A program made the translations under genes and the position numbers. From NCBI GenBank assembly GCA_001314815.1, contig LJXT01000006.1:1-58105 (forward strand): 58,105 nt of DNA, read 5' to 3'. Below the pieces are notes generated by a model that was given only the letters and a program-made list of their open reading frames with translations, ran no database searches and had not been told where the DNA came from. How positions within the stretch are numbered: position 1 is the stretch's first letter; each line of letters opens with the position of its first letter. This stretch comes from Algoriphagus marincola HL-49 (GTDB lineage: Bacteria; Bacteroidota; Bacteroidia; Cytophagales; Cyclobacteriaceae). Of this stretch, positions 24,177 to 31,902 are shown piece by piece.

Positions 24177-25435
24177 CCCAAAATTCTAGCAAGAGCCCAT
24201 GGATTTGGGTACCCTCCCTGTATTTGACCGAATCGGTGCCCTATGTCATTATCATTACAGTTTCGGTGATCATGTATAAGAGTTTGGGGGTATCCAATGC
24301 CGATATCGGGCTTTATACCTCTTTTCTGTATTTGCCTTGGGTGATCAAGCCTATCTGGAGTCCGATTTTGGAGCTTTTCGGAAATAAAAAGCAATGGTTC
24401 CTCAGTATGCAGTTTATACTTTCCCTGACATTTCTTGGAGTAGGATTGACTACAGGGCTCGATCAGTTTTTTGTGATTACCCTGGCTTTCTTTTGGATGG
24501 GGGCTTTTGCTTCAGCTACCAATGATATTGCTTCGGATGGGTTGTATCTGATAGCCTTAAAACCCGATCAGCAGAGTTTTTTCGTGGGGATGCGGAGCAC
24601 ATTTTATCGGGTAGGAATGATTACCGGGCAGGGCTTGATTGTGATAGCCGCAGGATATTTGGAGGAGAAATTTGGAGATCCGACTCAAGCATGGTCTTGG
24701 ACGATGATTGGGGTCGGAGGTCTTATGTTGATGCTTACGGTTATTAATTTTCTATCCACTCCCAATGTGATCGAGGAGCGAGTAGAAAAGGTAGACCGAC
24801 CAAGTTTTGGAGAGGTATTTAGCACCTTTTTTACGAAGAAGAATATTGGCCTTTCTCTGGCTTTCGTGCTTTTCTATCGCTTGGGCGAATCTCAATTAGT
24901 CAAGATGGCTTCTCCATTCTTTTTGGATGAAAGATCGGAGGGTGGCTTGGGGCTGACTGTATCGGAAGTAGGTTTACTATATGGAACCTTGGGAGTCATT
25001 GCTTTGCTTCTCGGAGGGATCGTTGGGGGAATAGTGATTTCCCGTCATGGTTTGGGTAGATGGATGATACCGATGGCGATTGCAATCAACGCCCCGAACT
25101 TGGGTTACGTTTTACTCTCATGGCAGCAACCCGAAAGCTTTTATTTCCCCGCAATTGTTGTTTTGATCGAGCAATTGGGCTACGGTTTTGGCTTTGCGGC
25201 TTACATGGTCTTTTTGATTTATTTGGCTGAGGGTCTTTTCAAAACTGCACATTACGCTTTGGCTACTGGATTTATGGCTTTGGGAATGATGATTCCGGGG
25301 ATGATTTCCGGATACATGCAGGAGTGGCTGGATTATCCAGGGTTTTTTATTTGGGTGGTAATTGCGACGATTCCCAGTTTTGTGATGGCTTATTCGGTGA
25401 AGTATCCGAGGGAATTTGGGAAAAAGAATTCTTGA
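24173..25435 (+). CDS. MFS permease, AmpG-like
   Basis: This 420-residue membrane protein has about twelve hydrophobic segments. Conserved stretches such as LYTSFLYLPWVIKPIWSP and ASATNDIASDG match the PAT/AmpG branch of MFS, which imports muropeptides or amino sugars through the inner membrane. Neighbouring amidase, GHL10 and NagZ-like genes support a peptidoglycan-salvage role. It overlaps the GNAT gene by 4 bases. Whether it carries disaccharide peptides or free MurNAc cannot be decided here. Confidence 0.85.
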   Translation: MTQNSSKSPWIWVPSLYLTESVPYVIIITVSVIMYKSLGVSNADIGLYTSFLYLPWVIKPIWSPILELFGNKKQWFLSMQFILSLTFLGVGLTTGLDQFFVITLAFFWMGAFASATNDIASDGLYLIALKPDQQSFFVGMRSTFYRVGMITGQGLIVIAAGYLEEKFGDPTQAWSWTMIGVGGLMLMLTVINFLSTPNVIEERVEKVDRPSFGEVFSTFFTKKNIGLSLAFVLFYRLGESQLVKMASPFFLDERSEGGLGLTVSEVGLLYGTLGVIALLLGGIVGGIVISRHGLGRWMIPMAIAINAPNLGYVLLSWQQPESFYFPAIVVLIEQLGYGFGFAAYMVFLIYLAEGLFKTAHYALATGFMALGMMIPGMISGYMQEWLDYPGFFIWVVIATIPSFVMAYSVKYPREFGKKNS

Positions 25436-25439
25436 TTTA

Positions 25440-25465
25440 TGAGTTACGAAATACGATTTTCGAGG
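25440..25465. repeat. Diverged TACGAAATACGA repeat before nagZ
   Basis: GAGTTACGAAATACGATTTT resembles the reverse form of the dispersed element before trpA and aroF. It is followed by an AC/CT-rich stretch (about 25484-25515) resembling the four-helix cassette repeats. Confidence 0.45.
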
Positions 25466-25540
25466 TGGTGAGAAGTTTACCACTTCTTTAAAACCTTGCC
25501 ACTTTACAACCTTAGCACTCCTTAATCTTCCAATCAGCAA

Positions 25541-27040
25541 ATGAACAAAATCCAAAAAATATCCCAGTTCTTCTCCCCAGCAGCCTTTATTCACGATACG
25601 GAGGAAAATTACCAGGCCATTGAGCGTCTGATTATAAAACAGGAAATTGGCGGATTGACATTTTTTCACAGCCGTCATTCTGCTGCGGCAAATTTCGAAA
25701 AACGGGCGGAATCACTAGACACGGAAGATACTTTTGAAAAATTAATCGGATTGATTAATCGCTATCAAGCCCTTTCAAAAATCCCTTTATTGATCAGCAT
25801 AGACGGGGAATATGGTTTGGCCATGCGAATCGAAAAAACACCTCAGTATCCCTTTGCCATCACCTTGGGCGCATTGAAAAAGGATGCAGAAAAGTGGGTT
25901 GAGGAAGTCGGCTATCGAATGGGTTTGGAAATGAAAAGATCAGGGATCCATCTCAATCTGGCTCCTTGCGCTGATGTCAACACCAATCCAAATAATCCTG
26001 TGATCGGCTACCGCTCTTTTGGAGATCATACTGAGAATGTAGCCAAACTCTCTTTTGCTGCATATTCAGGGATGAAAAAAGCAGGAATTGGTGCTTGTTT
26101 GAAGCATTTTCCGGGACATGGTGATACTGCAGTTGATTCTCATTTGGGTTTGCCAATCTTGCAGAAAACCAAAGCAGAGCTTGAAGCTGAAGAACTTGTT
26201 CCCTTTCAATACGGAATCGACCGAGAGGTGGAAATGATTATGGTTGGGCATTTGGCTGTGCCTGCACTGACAGGAGGAAAAGATATTCCTGCAAGTATCA
26301 GCAGAGAATTGATTACCGATTTGTTAAAAGAAGAAATGGGTTTTCAAGGCCTCGTTATCTCCGATGCGCTAAATATGAAAGCAGTGGCCAATTTGTATCC
26401 CGAACCCGGAGAGCTTGAATGGCAGGCTTTCCATGCCGGAAATGACATTCTTTGTTTTTCAGATCACGTGAAAGAGGGAATTGAAAAAATTGCCCAAAAT
26501 GCTTCAGATGCGGTGGTAGATGCAGTGTTTGAAAAAATCATGGATTTGAAAAAACGCTTGGGAGTAATGGAAACCAAAGTGGTTGAAGTTCCAACTTTTG
26601 ATTGGGAGAGTCATTCCCAATTGCAAAAGGAGTTGGCGGAAAATTACGTTTCTGTTATTTCAGGTGAGATAAAATCTGCTGAACTTCAGGCCTTAGCAAG
26701 AGAAGGAAAGCTGGGTTATCAAGAATTTTTCACCCAAAATCCCAGCCGCTTTTCTCAGGATATCAAATTTGAATTTTCTCCAATTGAGCAGGCCGAAAAA
26801 GTAATTATCGCCGTATTTGTACCCAGCCACAAGCCATTAAATCAGTTTGGAATGGATCATGCTACGCTGGATGAAATAAAGGAATTGGCAAAAAGCAAAC
26901 CTTGTGTTTTGGTCCATTTCGGGAATCCTTTGGCGGTAAAGCATTTGGGGAAACTGGAGGACTTTGAAGCGGTGGTGTGTGGTTATCAGGGGTTTGAGGA
27001 AACTCAGGAAGTTGTCGCCAAAACCCTCCAAGGGCTCTAA
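25541..27040 (+). CDS. nagZ: NagZ-like beta-N-acetylhexosaminidase (GH3)
   Basis: This 499-residue protein has a GH3 barrel. KHFPGHGDTAVDSH (from residue 188) is the loop carrying the His that, in NagZ enzymes, serves as acid/base, and Asp275 in VISDALNMKAV is the expected nucleophile. NagZ removes GlcNAc from muropeptides in the cytoplasm; no signal peptide is seen here, which fits. A C-terminal domain of about 150 residues follows the barrel, longer than in enteric NagZ. It lies 105 bases after the AmpG-like gene. Its last codons form one arm of a terminator hairpin. Confidence 0.9.
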   Translation: MNKIQKISQFFSPAAFIHDTEENYQAIERLIIKQEIGGLTFFHSRHSAAANFEKRAESLDTEDTFEKLIGLINRYQALSKIPLLISIDGEYGLAMRIEKTPQYPFAITLGALKKDAEKWVEEVGYRMGLEMKRSGIHLNLAPCADVNTNPNNPVIGYRSFGDHTENVAKLSFAAYSGMKKAGIGACLKHFPGHGDTAVDSHLGLPILQKTKAELEAEELVPFQYGIDREVEMIMVGHLAVPALTGGKDIPASISRELITDLLKEEMGFQGLVISDALNMKAVANLYPEPGELEWQAFHAGNDILCFSDHVKEGIEKIAQNASDAVVDAVFEKIMDLKKRLGVMETKVVEVPTFDWESHSQLQKELAENYVSVISGEIKSAELQALAREGKLGYQEFFTQNPSRFSQDIKFEFSPIEQAEKVIIAVFVPSHKPLNQFGMDHATLDEIKELAKSKPCVLVHFGNPLAVKHLGKLEDFEAVVCGYQGFEETQEVVAKTLQGL

Positions 27041-27057
27041 GTCCCTTGGAGGGTTTT
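27020..27057. terminator. Bidirectional terminator between nagZ and the epimerase gene
   Basis: AAAACCCTCCAAGGG (27020-27034) and CCCTTGGAGGGTTTT (27043-27057) are exact inverse complements of 15 bases with an 8-base loop. The stem includes the last nagZ codons, and the stop lies in the loop. A and T tracts at both ends suit both converging genes. Confidence 0.85.
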
Positions 27058-27061
27058 ATTC

Positions 27062-28198
27062 TTACTTCTCAACCGAAAAGCGATACTCGATGGTATGCTC
27101 ATATTTTTCACTTGGATTTAGAATCGGTGTTGGGAAATTTTCGTGATTGATGGCATCCGGCCAAATCTGGGATTCTAGGCAAAAGCCCCAATGCTTATCG
27201 TAGGTTTTTCCATCAGCTCCTTGGAAGTCTTTCACAAAATTTGCGGTGTAAAACTGCACTCCCATATTATCAGAATACATATCCATGACTCGGCCACTTT
27301 CGGGATGCTTTACTTGGACAAAATGCTTCATCTCATCTGATTTTTCTGGCTTCATCACCATGTTGTGATCAAAGCCTTCTCCATTGGCGGCAATTTGTTC
27401 GCCAAGGTTTTTTGGACTTCGAAAGTCAAAGGGCGTTCCTGTCACATCTTTCACTTCACCGGTTGGAATGAGTTCATCATCTACCGGAGTATAGGCATCC
27501 GCCCAAAACTGGAACTCATGATCCAATACATCACGCTTTACTCCACCCAAATTGAAATAGGTGTGATTGGTCAAGTTGACTATGGTCTTCTGGTCAGTGA
27601 CAGCTTCAAATCTGATTCGCAAAGTATTGTCTGTGGTCAGTTCCATCCAGAGAGTAGTTTCCAAGTTTCCCGGATAGCCTTCTTCTCCATCTACGCTCAG
27701 ATAAGTCATTTTCACTCCTACGACTGAGTCATTGGAGTAAGTCTCAGGGGTCCAGACTTTTTTATTAAAGCCCTCTACCCCTCCATGCAAATGATTGTCA
27801 CCATTGTTTCTTGCCAGTTTATAGGATTTTCCGTCCAAGGAAAATTTACCTTTTGCGATTCTATTAGCAACCCGACCTGCGGTAGCTCCGAAGAAAGGAT
27901 TTGGTTTAGTCAAGAACTCCTCTACGGTATCAAAAGTGAGCGTGATGTTTTCTTTGTTTCCGTTTTTGTCGGGAGTGATAATTTTGTGAACAAGACCTCC
28001 GAAATTGGAGAGTTCGACTTGCATAGTGCCATTGTCTAGGACATAATGAAAAACGGGCTGGCCATTATGCTCAGCTACTTTTTCTGATTTGATCATAAGG
28101 TTGATTTCTTCTTGAATAGGTTCTTGAGTTTGTTTTTGGGAGCAGGCAAATGCAAGCGACAGAGAAATTGCTAAAACATAAATATTGGAGAGCTTCAT
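27062..28198 (-). CDS. galM: Aldose 1-epimerase (galactose mutarotase), lipoprotein
   Basis: This 378-residue enzyme interconverts alpha and beta anomers of sugars. The signal ends in SLSLAFACSQKQ, a lipobox, so it is probably periplasmic or surface attached. Active-site regions are NHTYFNLGG (His) and the Glu in the C-terminal GFCLESQIWPDA. GATAGRVANRIAKGKF is another family block. It is convergent to nagZ with a shared terminator. Confidence 0.93.
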   Translation of the reverse strand: MKLSNIYVLAISLSLAFACSQKQTQEPIQEEINLMIKSEKVAEHNGQPVFHYVLDNGTMQVELSNFGGLVHKIITPDKNGNKENITLTFDTVEEFLTKPNPFFGATAGRVANRIAKGKFSLDGKSYKLARNNGDNHLHGGVEGFNKKVWTPETYSNDSVVGVKMTYLSVDGEEGYPGNLETTLWMELTTDNTLRIRFEAVTDQKTIVNLTNHTYFNLGGVKRDVLDHEFQFWADAYTPVDDELIPTGEVKDVTGTPFDFRSPKNLGEQIAANGEGFDHNMVMKPEKSDEMKHFVQVKHPESGRVMDMYSDNMGVQFYTANFVKDFQGADGKTYDKHWGFCLESQIWPDAINHENFPTPILNPSEKYEHTIEYRFSVEK

Positions 28199-28239
28199 GG
28201 TTTTGTGATTTTGCCTATAATTTAATATTGATTTTAGGA

Positions 28240-29613
28240 TTACTTCCGCTCGTGGTTTTTGGCAATTCGATCCAACTCTGACTCAAGGCTTTCCCCACTT
28301 ATCCAATTTCCTCCTACAGATACCCCCATTGGCTTTTGCATAGTTTTCAGATTCATTAGAGGATTCTCTTTGACCATCACAAAGTCGGCCTCCATTCCCT
28401 CTTTGATCATCCCCCATTGAGACTCCGCGCTCATGTATTTAGCAGGTTCTACTGATCCACTTTTTAATATCTCAAAATTGCTCATACCCGCTTTTGACAT
28501 CAATTCAATCTCATGGTGAATCGAAAATCCGGGTACATTGAATACTTGCGGAGAATCGGAGGCCAAAAGAACTGGAATCCCGGCCTGATGAAGTGTCATG
28601 AAGAGCTGATTACGAAATTGCAGGTATGGCTCTACAAATTCCCGGTCTAGCATCCCCGCTCGCTCAAGTTGCTTTTTGGTATTGACCCATTGCTGAATCA
28701 GGGGCCCGGGTAAGTATTTCATTTCTGGTGCCTGTCGAAATTCATCGGCAGGGATATAGCCGAAATACCGATCAAATAGGGTCAAAGTCGGGGCAATGTA
28801 AGTTCCTTTTTCCAAGGTTTCCTCGATCAAAGCAGGGAGCTTTTCCATTTTCACCTCTCCAACAAGTTTTAGATTGAATGGACCCGAGGTAGTCGGATCG
28901 ATAGTAAGATCATCTGGTAGAAGGCCTTCCATATACCCATCCATGTGTTCGATGGATTTGAAGCCGCTAGCGAGTGCATTTTCTATCCCCACAGCCAAGG
29001 GTACATGTCCACCAAAAGGAATATTGACCTCCTTGGCTGTTTTGGAAATGGCCCACATTTCATCCAATTCGACTCCTGGATGGATTTTTAAGTGATCATA
29101 GCCGGCAGCCTTTTGTTCCCTGACCATTTGAGAAGCTTGCTCTGGGCTGCTTACCGAATTTCCATTAAAGGACGGGCCTGATATAAAAACACGTGGTCCG
29201 GGAATCTCTCCATTTCTGACTCGCTCTCGAAGTTCCACATGACTGGGATGGCCCAGCATACTTCGAATACGAAGAACACCATTGGCTAAATAGAGCCAAA
29301 GTGATTCTTCCTGCAATTGAGTACTGCCATCTCCAGCTACTGGTAGGTGGGCGTGAAATTCAGCCAAGCCCGGAAAAATGTAAGCTCCCTGTCCATCGAT
29401 CAGATTTTCATGGCTCATCCGAGGGGTTTGAGGCGTAAGAGGAATGATTCGATCAATCTTGCCGTCCTTTACGAATAGTGCGTGATTTTCCAGCAATTCC
29501 TCTCCATCCATCGTGACGATATGCACATTGGTGACCAAGAAGTCCTGTGCAGAAAGCGTGGGTATGGATAAGAAAGTCCAGAAAAAGCCAAATAGGATCT
29601 TAAGGGTTTTCAT
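28240..29613 (-). CDS. Amidohydrolase, imidazolonepropionase-like, exported
   Basis: This 457-residue protein begins with a Sec signal (MKTLKILFGFFWTFLSIPT, cleaved near LSAQ). Metal-site features are FHAHLP (HxH), FGGHVPLAVG, SIEHMDG and LLASDSPQVF (Asp). It belongs to the amidohydrolase superfamily; members of this branch include exported prolidase-like and imidazolonepropionase-like enzymes. Substrate unknown. ATG 29613 is preferred over a TTG at 29637. Confidence 0.85.
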   Translation of the reverse strand: MKTLKILFGFFWTFLSIPTLSAQDFLVTNVHIVTMDGEELLENHALFVKDGKIDRIIPLTPQTPRMSHENLIDGQGAYIFPGLAEFHAHLPVAGDGSTQLQEESLWLYLANGVLRIRSMLGHPSHVELRERVRNGEIPGPRVFISGPSFNGNSVSSPEQASQMVREQKAAGYDHLKIHPGVELDEMWAISKTAKEVNIPFGGHVPLAVGIENALASGFKSIEHMDGYMEGLLPDDLTIDPTTSGPFNLKLVGEVKMEKLPALIEETLEKGTYIAPTLTLFDRYFGYIPADEFRQAPEMKYLPGPLIQQWVNTKKQLERAGMLDREFVEPYLQFRNQLFMTLHQAGIPVLLASDSPQVFNVPGFSIHHEIELMSKAGMSNFEILKSGSVEPAKYMSAESQWGMIKEGMEADFVMVKENPLMNLKTMQKPMGVSVGGNWISGESLESELDRIAKNHERK

Positions 29614-29680
29614 AGTTCTTTGTGGGTTGCTCTTCAATTTCAGCTATTCAGGTGGCTATTCCAATCCGGTCCTGTAATTT

Positions 29681-30175
29681 CTATTTCTTCAAATAATCCA
29701 ATGCTTCTTCTAGAATCTCTGTAGGTGTTTGATCGATTGAAAGCTTCTTGCCATAATTCGGCTCTTCCCAGGTGGCAAACTGCGAGTCAAGCATTTCTGC
29801 CTTCATGTAGTGGTTTTTTCGTGCCTTCATTCGATCCCAGATAAGATCTCTGTCTCCTTTGAGATGAATCCATTTTATATCATTCCCTCCAGCCAGTATT
29901 TTTCGATAGCTTTCTTTCAATGAGGAGCAAGCCAAGATGCAACCACCTGACTTTTTGGATTCTTCGAGTTTTGAAGCTAGTGACTCTAGCCAAGGTTGAC
30001 GATCCTTATCTGTCAGAGGGATCCCATTACTCATTTTTGCTACATTTTCTTTTGGATGGAAAAGATCTGCGTCGTAGAAGGGCAAGGATAGTTTTTCAGA
30101 TAATGAGGTGCCTAGAGTGGTTTTACCAGTTCCAGATACACCTGTGATAATGATGAGTTGATAGTTTGCTGTCAT
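29681..30175 (-). CDS. gntK: Gluconokinase
   Basis: This 164-residue P-loop kinase phosphorylates gluconate to 6-phosphogluconate. It has GVSGTGKTTLG (Walker A) near the N terminus, FYDADLFHPKENVAKMSNG (substrate site) and GGCILACSSLKESYR. Length is typical. The Met at 30175 is chosen; another in-frame Met lies at 30190. It is divergent from the CBS/DUF294 gene with about 40 bases between them. Confidence 0.92.
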   Translation of the reverse strand: MTANYQLIIITGVSGTGKTTLGTSLSEKLSLPFYDADLFHPKENVAKMSNGIPLTDKDRQPWLESLASKLEESKKSGGCILACSSLKESYRKILAGGNDIKWIHLKGDRDLIWDRMKARKNHYMKAEMLDSQFATWEEPNYGKKLSIDQTPTEILEEALDYLKK

Positions 30176-30215
30176 GCTTTGTAGAATCATCCAAAGATTG
30201 TCTATTTTGGGAAAG

Positions 30216-31670
30216 ATGGAAAATTCACCTTCGTTTATTTCGGATCAATTTTACCCTAAGCGTGTATCGGACCTTCACTTTAGACATTTGAGGCTTGTTT
30301 CCTCAGGTACTTCTATTCAAGAATGTGCCAAGCGAATGGCAAGAGAGCAGGTAAGTTGTCTGTTTGTCGGTGAATCCGCAGATCAGATCGAAGGTTATAT
30401 TACTGATATCACCCTTCGCGATGAGGTTTTGGCAAAGGGGCTATCACCTGATGAGCCGGTCAAGCTAATTATGGAATACAAAATGGTTTCCATTAGCCCG
30501 GATGCCAGTTTGGTGGAGGCTTTGCTTTTGATGTTTCGTACCAAGTCCAGGTATCTCTTAGTCGAGGATCAATTTCAGTTTGTGGGCTGGATCAGCAGAA
30601 ATAAGATTTTGACAGAGCAGAGTCAGGGGCCCTTTATGTTTATTCAGTCGGTAAAAGAGGCTCGTCAGATTTCTGAGTTGAAATCAAAATGGGATAGAAT
30701 GCCGGAAATCATTCATCTCTTGCTAAGCCGTGGTATGAAGGCGGCCTATGTGAATCAAATTATCACAACTGTTGCCGATACGATTACACAGCGGGTTATC
30801 GAGCGGGTGATCAAGGAGATAGGTCCTGCTCCGGCAAAGTTTGTGTTCTTTGTTTTTGGAAGTGAAGGTCGGGGAGAACTGACGCTCAATACCGATCAGG
30901 ACAATGCGATCATCTATGAGGATAAGGCTAATGAACAACGAGAAAGTGTTCGTGCATACTTTTTGGATTTTGCGACGCGAATTTCTACGGCTTTGGACCA
31001 AATTGGGATTGACCTTTGCGAAGGGGATTTGATGGCGATGAACCCGAAATGGACGCATTCCCTCTCTCACTGGAAAAGAAATTATGAGTATTGGATTGCT
31101 GATGCTTCCCAAGAGACAGCCATGAAATATTCCACTTTTTTTGATTGTAGGGCTATTTATGGAGAAGAAAACCTACTCGATGAATTAAAAGGTCACATGT
31201 ATAAACTGGTGGAGTCAGCACCTGAGCGATTTTTTGTCAACTTGGGCTACAATGCTCTGCAGTATGAGCCTCCGTTGACATTCTTTCGAAGGATCCGTAC
31301 TGAGAAGATTGATGGGGAAAAGCAATTTAACCTCAAGCAGGCCATGCGAACCATGGTAGATTTAGCCCGGGTCTATGCACTTCGGCATCAAGTTCAAGCC
31401 ACCAATACTTCTGAACGAATCCAAAGCCTACAAGGGAAAGGTGTTTTTTCCGAACCTGAATGCCAAGAACTTAATCATGCTTTTTCCTACCTAATGGCTT
31501 TACGATTGGAAAATCAGGCAGAGGTCATTATGGCAAAATCGTCTCAGCCGCTCAATTGGATTAAAATCGACCGACTGACCAAGGTGCAAACAGTGACGCT
31601 AATTGAGATTTTTAAAGTTATTCGTGATTTTCAGGCCCGCATGCGAATTTCCTTTACCAAGACTCTATAA
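30216..31670 (+). CDS. CBS-pair and DUF294 nucleotidyltransferase-like protein
   Basis: This 484-residue protein has two N-terminal CBS motifs (about 15-130), then a DUF294 nucleotidyltransferase-like domain with FGSEGRGELTLNTDQDNAI (from about residue 213) and the DUF294 C-terminal helical domain. CBS pairs commonly bind adenine nucleotides. The protein family is often paired with a DNA polymerase epsilon-like exonuclease; none is next to it here. ATG 30216 avoids overlap with the divergent gntK. A TTTG-N21-TATTTTG sequence lies directly before the start and could be its promoter. Confidence 0.85.
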   Translation: MENSPSFISDQFYPKRVSDLHFRHLRLVSSGTSIQECAKRMAREQVSCLFVGESADQIEGYITDITLRDEVLAKGLSPDEPVKLIMEYKMVSISPDASLVEALLLMFRTKSRYLLVEDQFQFVGWISRNKILTEQSQGPFMFIQSVKEARQISELKSKWDRMPEIIHLLLSRGMKAAYVNQIITTVADTITQRVIERVIKEIGPAPAKFVFFVFGSEGRGELTLNTDQDNAIIYEDKANEQRESVRAYFLDFATRISTALDQIGIDLCEGDLMAMNPKWTHSLSHWKRNYEYWIADASQETAMKYSTFFDCRAIYGEENLLDELKGHMYKLVESAPERFFVNLGYNALQYEPPLTFFRRIRTEKIDGEKQFNLKQAMRTMVDLARVYALRHQVQATNTSERIQSLQGKGVFSEPECQELNHAFSYLMALRLENQAEVIMAKSSQPLNWIKIDRLTKVQTVTLIEIFKVIRDFQARMRISFTKTL

Positions 31671-31820
31671 ATTCTTATTCCTAAAAAGACTTCTTTAAAT
31701 TTTTTATGAAAGTTATTTTTTATTCAACAAAGTTTTTTAATTTTGTAGAGTGAGAGAAAAGCTCATAAGTGTTTATTAATCCTAATTAAATTTTACAAAA
31801 ATTAAATTGGTAAAATTTTT

Positions 31821-31852
31821 TTTGGAGATCAAACGATTGCACTTTACCTTTT
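31821..31852 (+). promoter_or_regulatory. Promoter candidate for the NagB/PIG-L gene
   Basis: TTTG (31821-31824) and TACCTTTT (31845-31852) are 20 bases apart, close to the Bacteroidota consensus. It lies about 50 bases before the start at 31903, in an AT-rich 232-base gap in which no other signal was found. Confidence 0.4.
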
Positions 31853-31902
31853 ATTTTGAATGTTAATTTAATTTATCATCACACTAATCAGCCTAAAAAA
31901 CC

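Noticed and set aside
30174-30215. Extended start of the CBS/DUF294 gene
   Set aside because: It would overlap the divergent gntK start and erase the space for both promoters; ATG 30216 gives the normal N terminus.
31706-31753. Phe-rich mini reading frame (MKVIFYSTKFFNFVE) before the NagB/PIG-L gene, a possible leader peptide
   Set aside because: The region is extremely AT-rich so TTT codons are expected, no terminator hairpin follows, and the downstream gene has no link to Phe.
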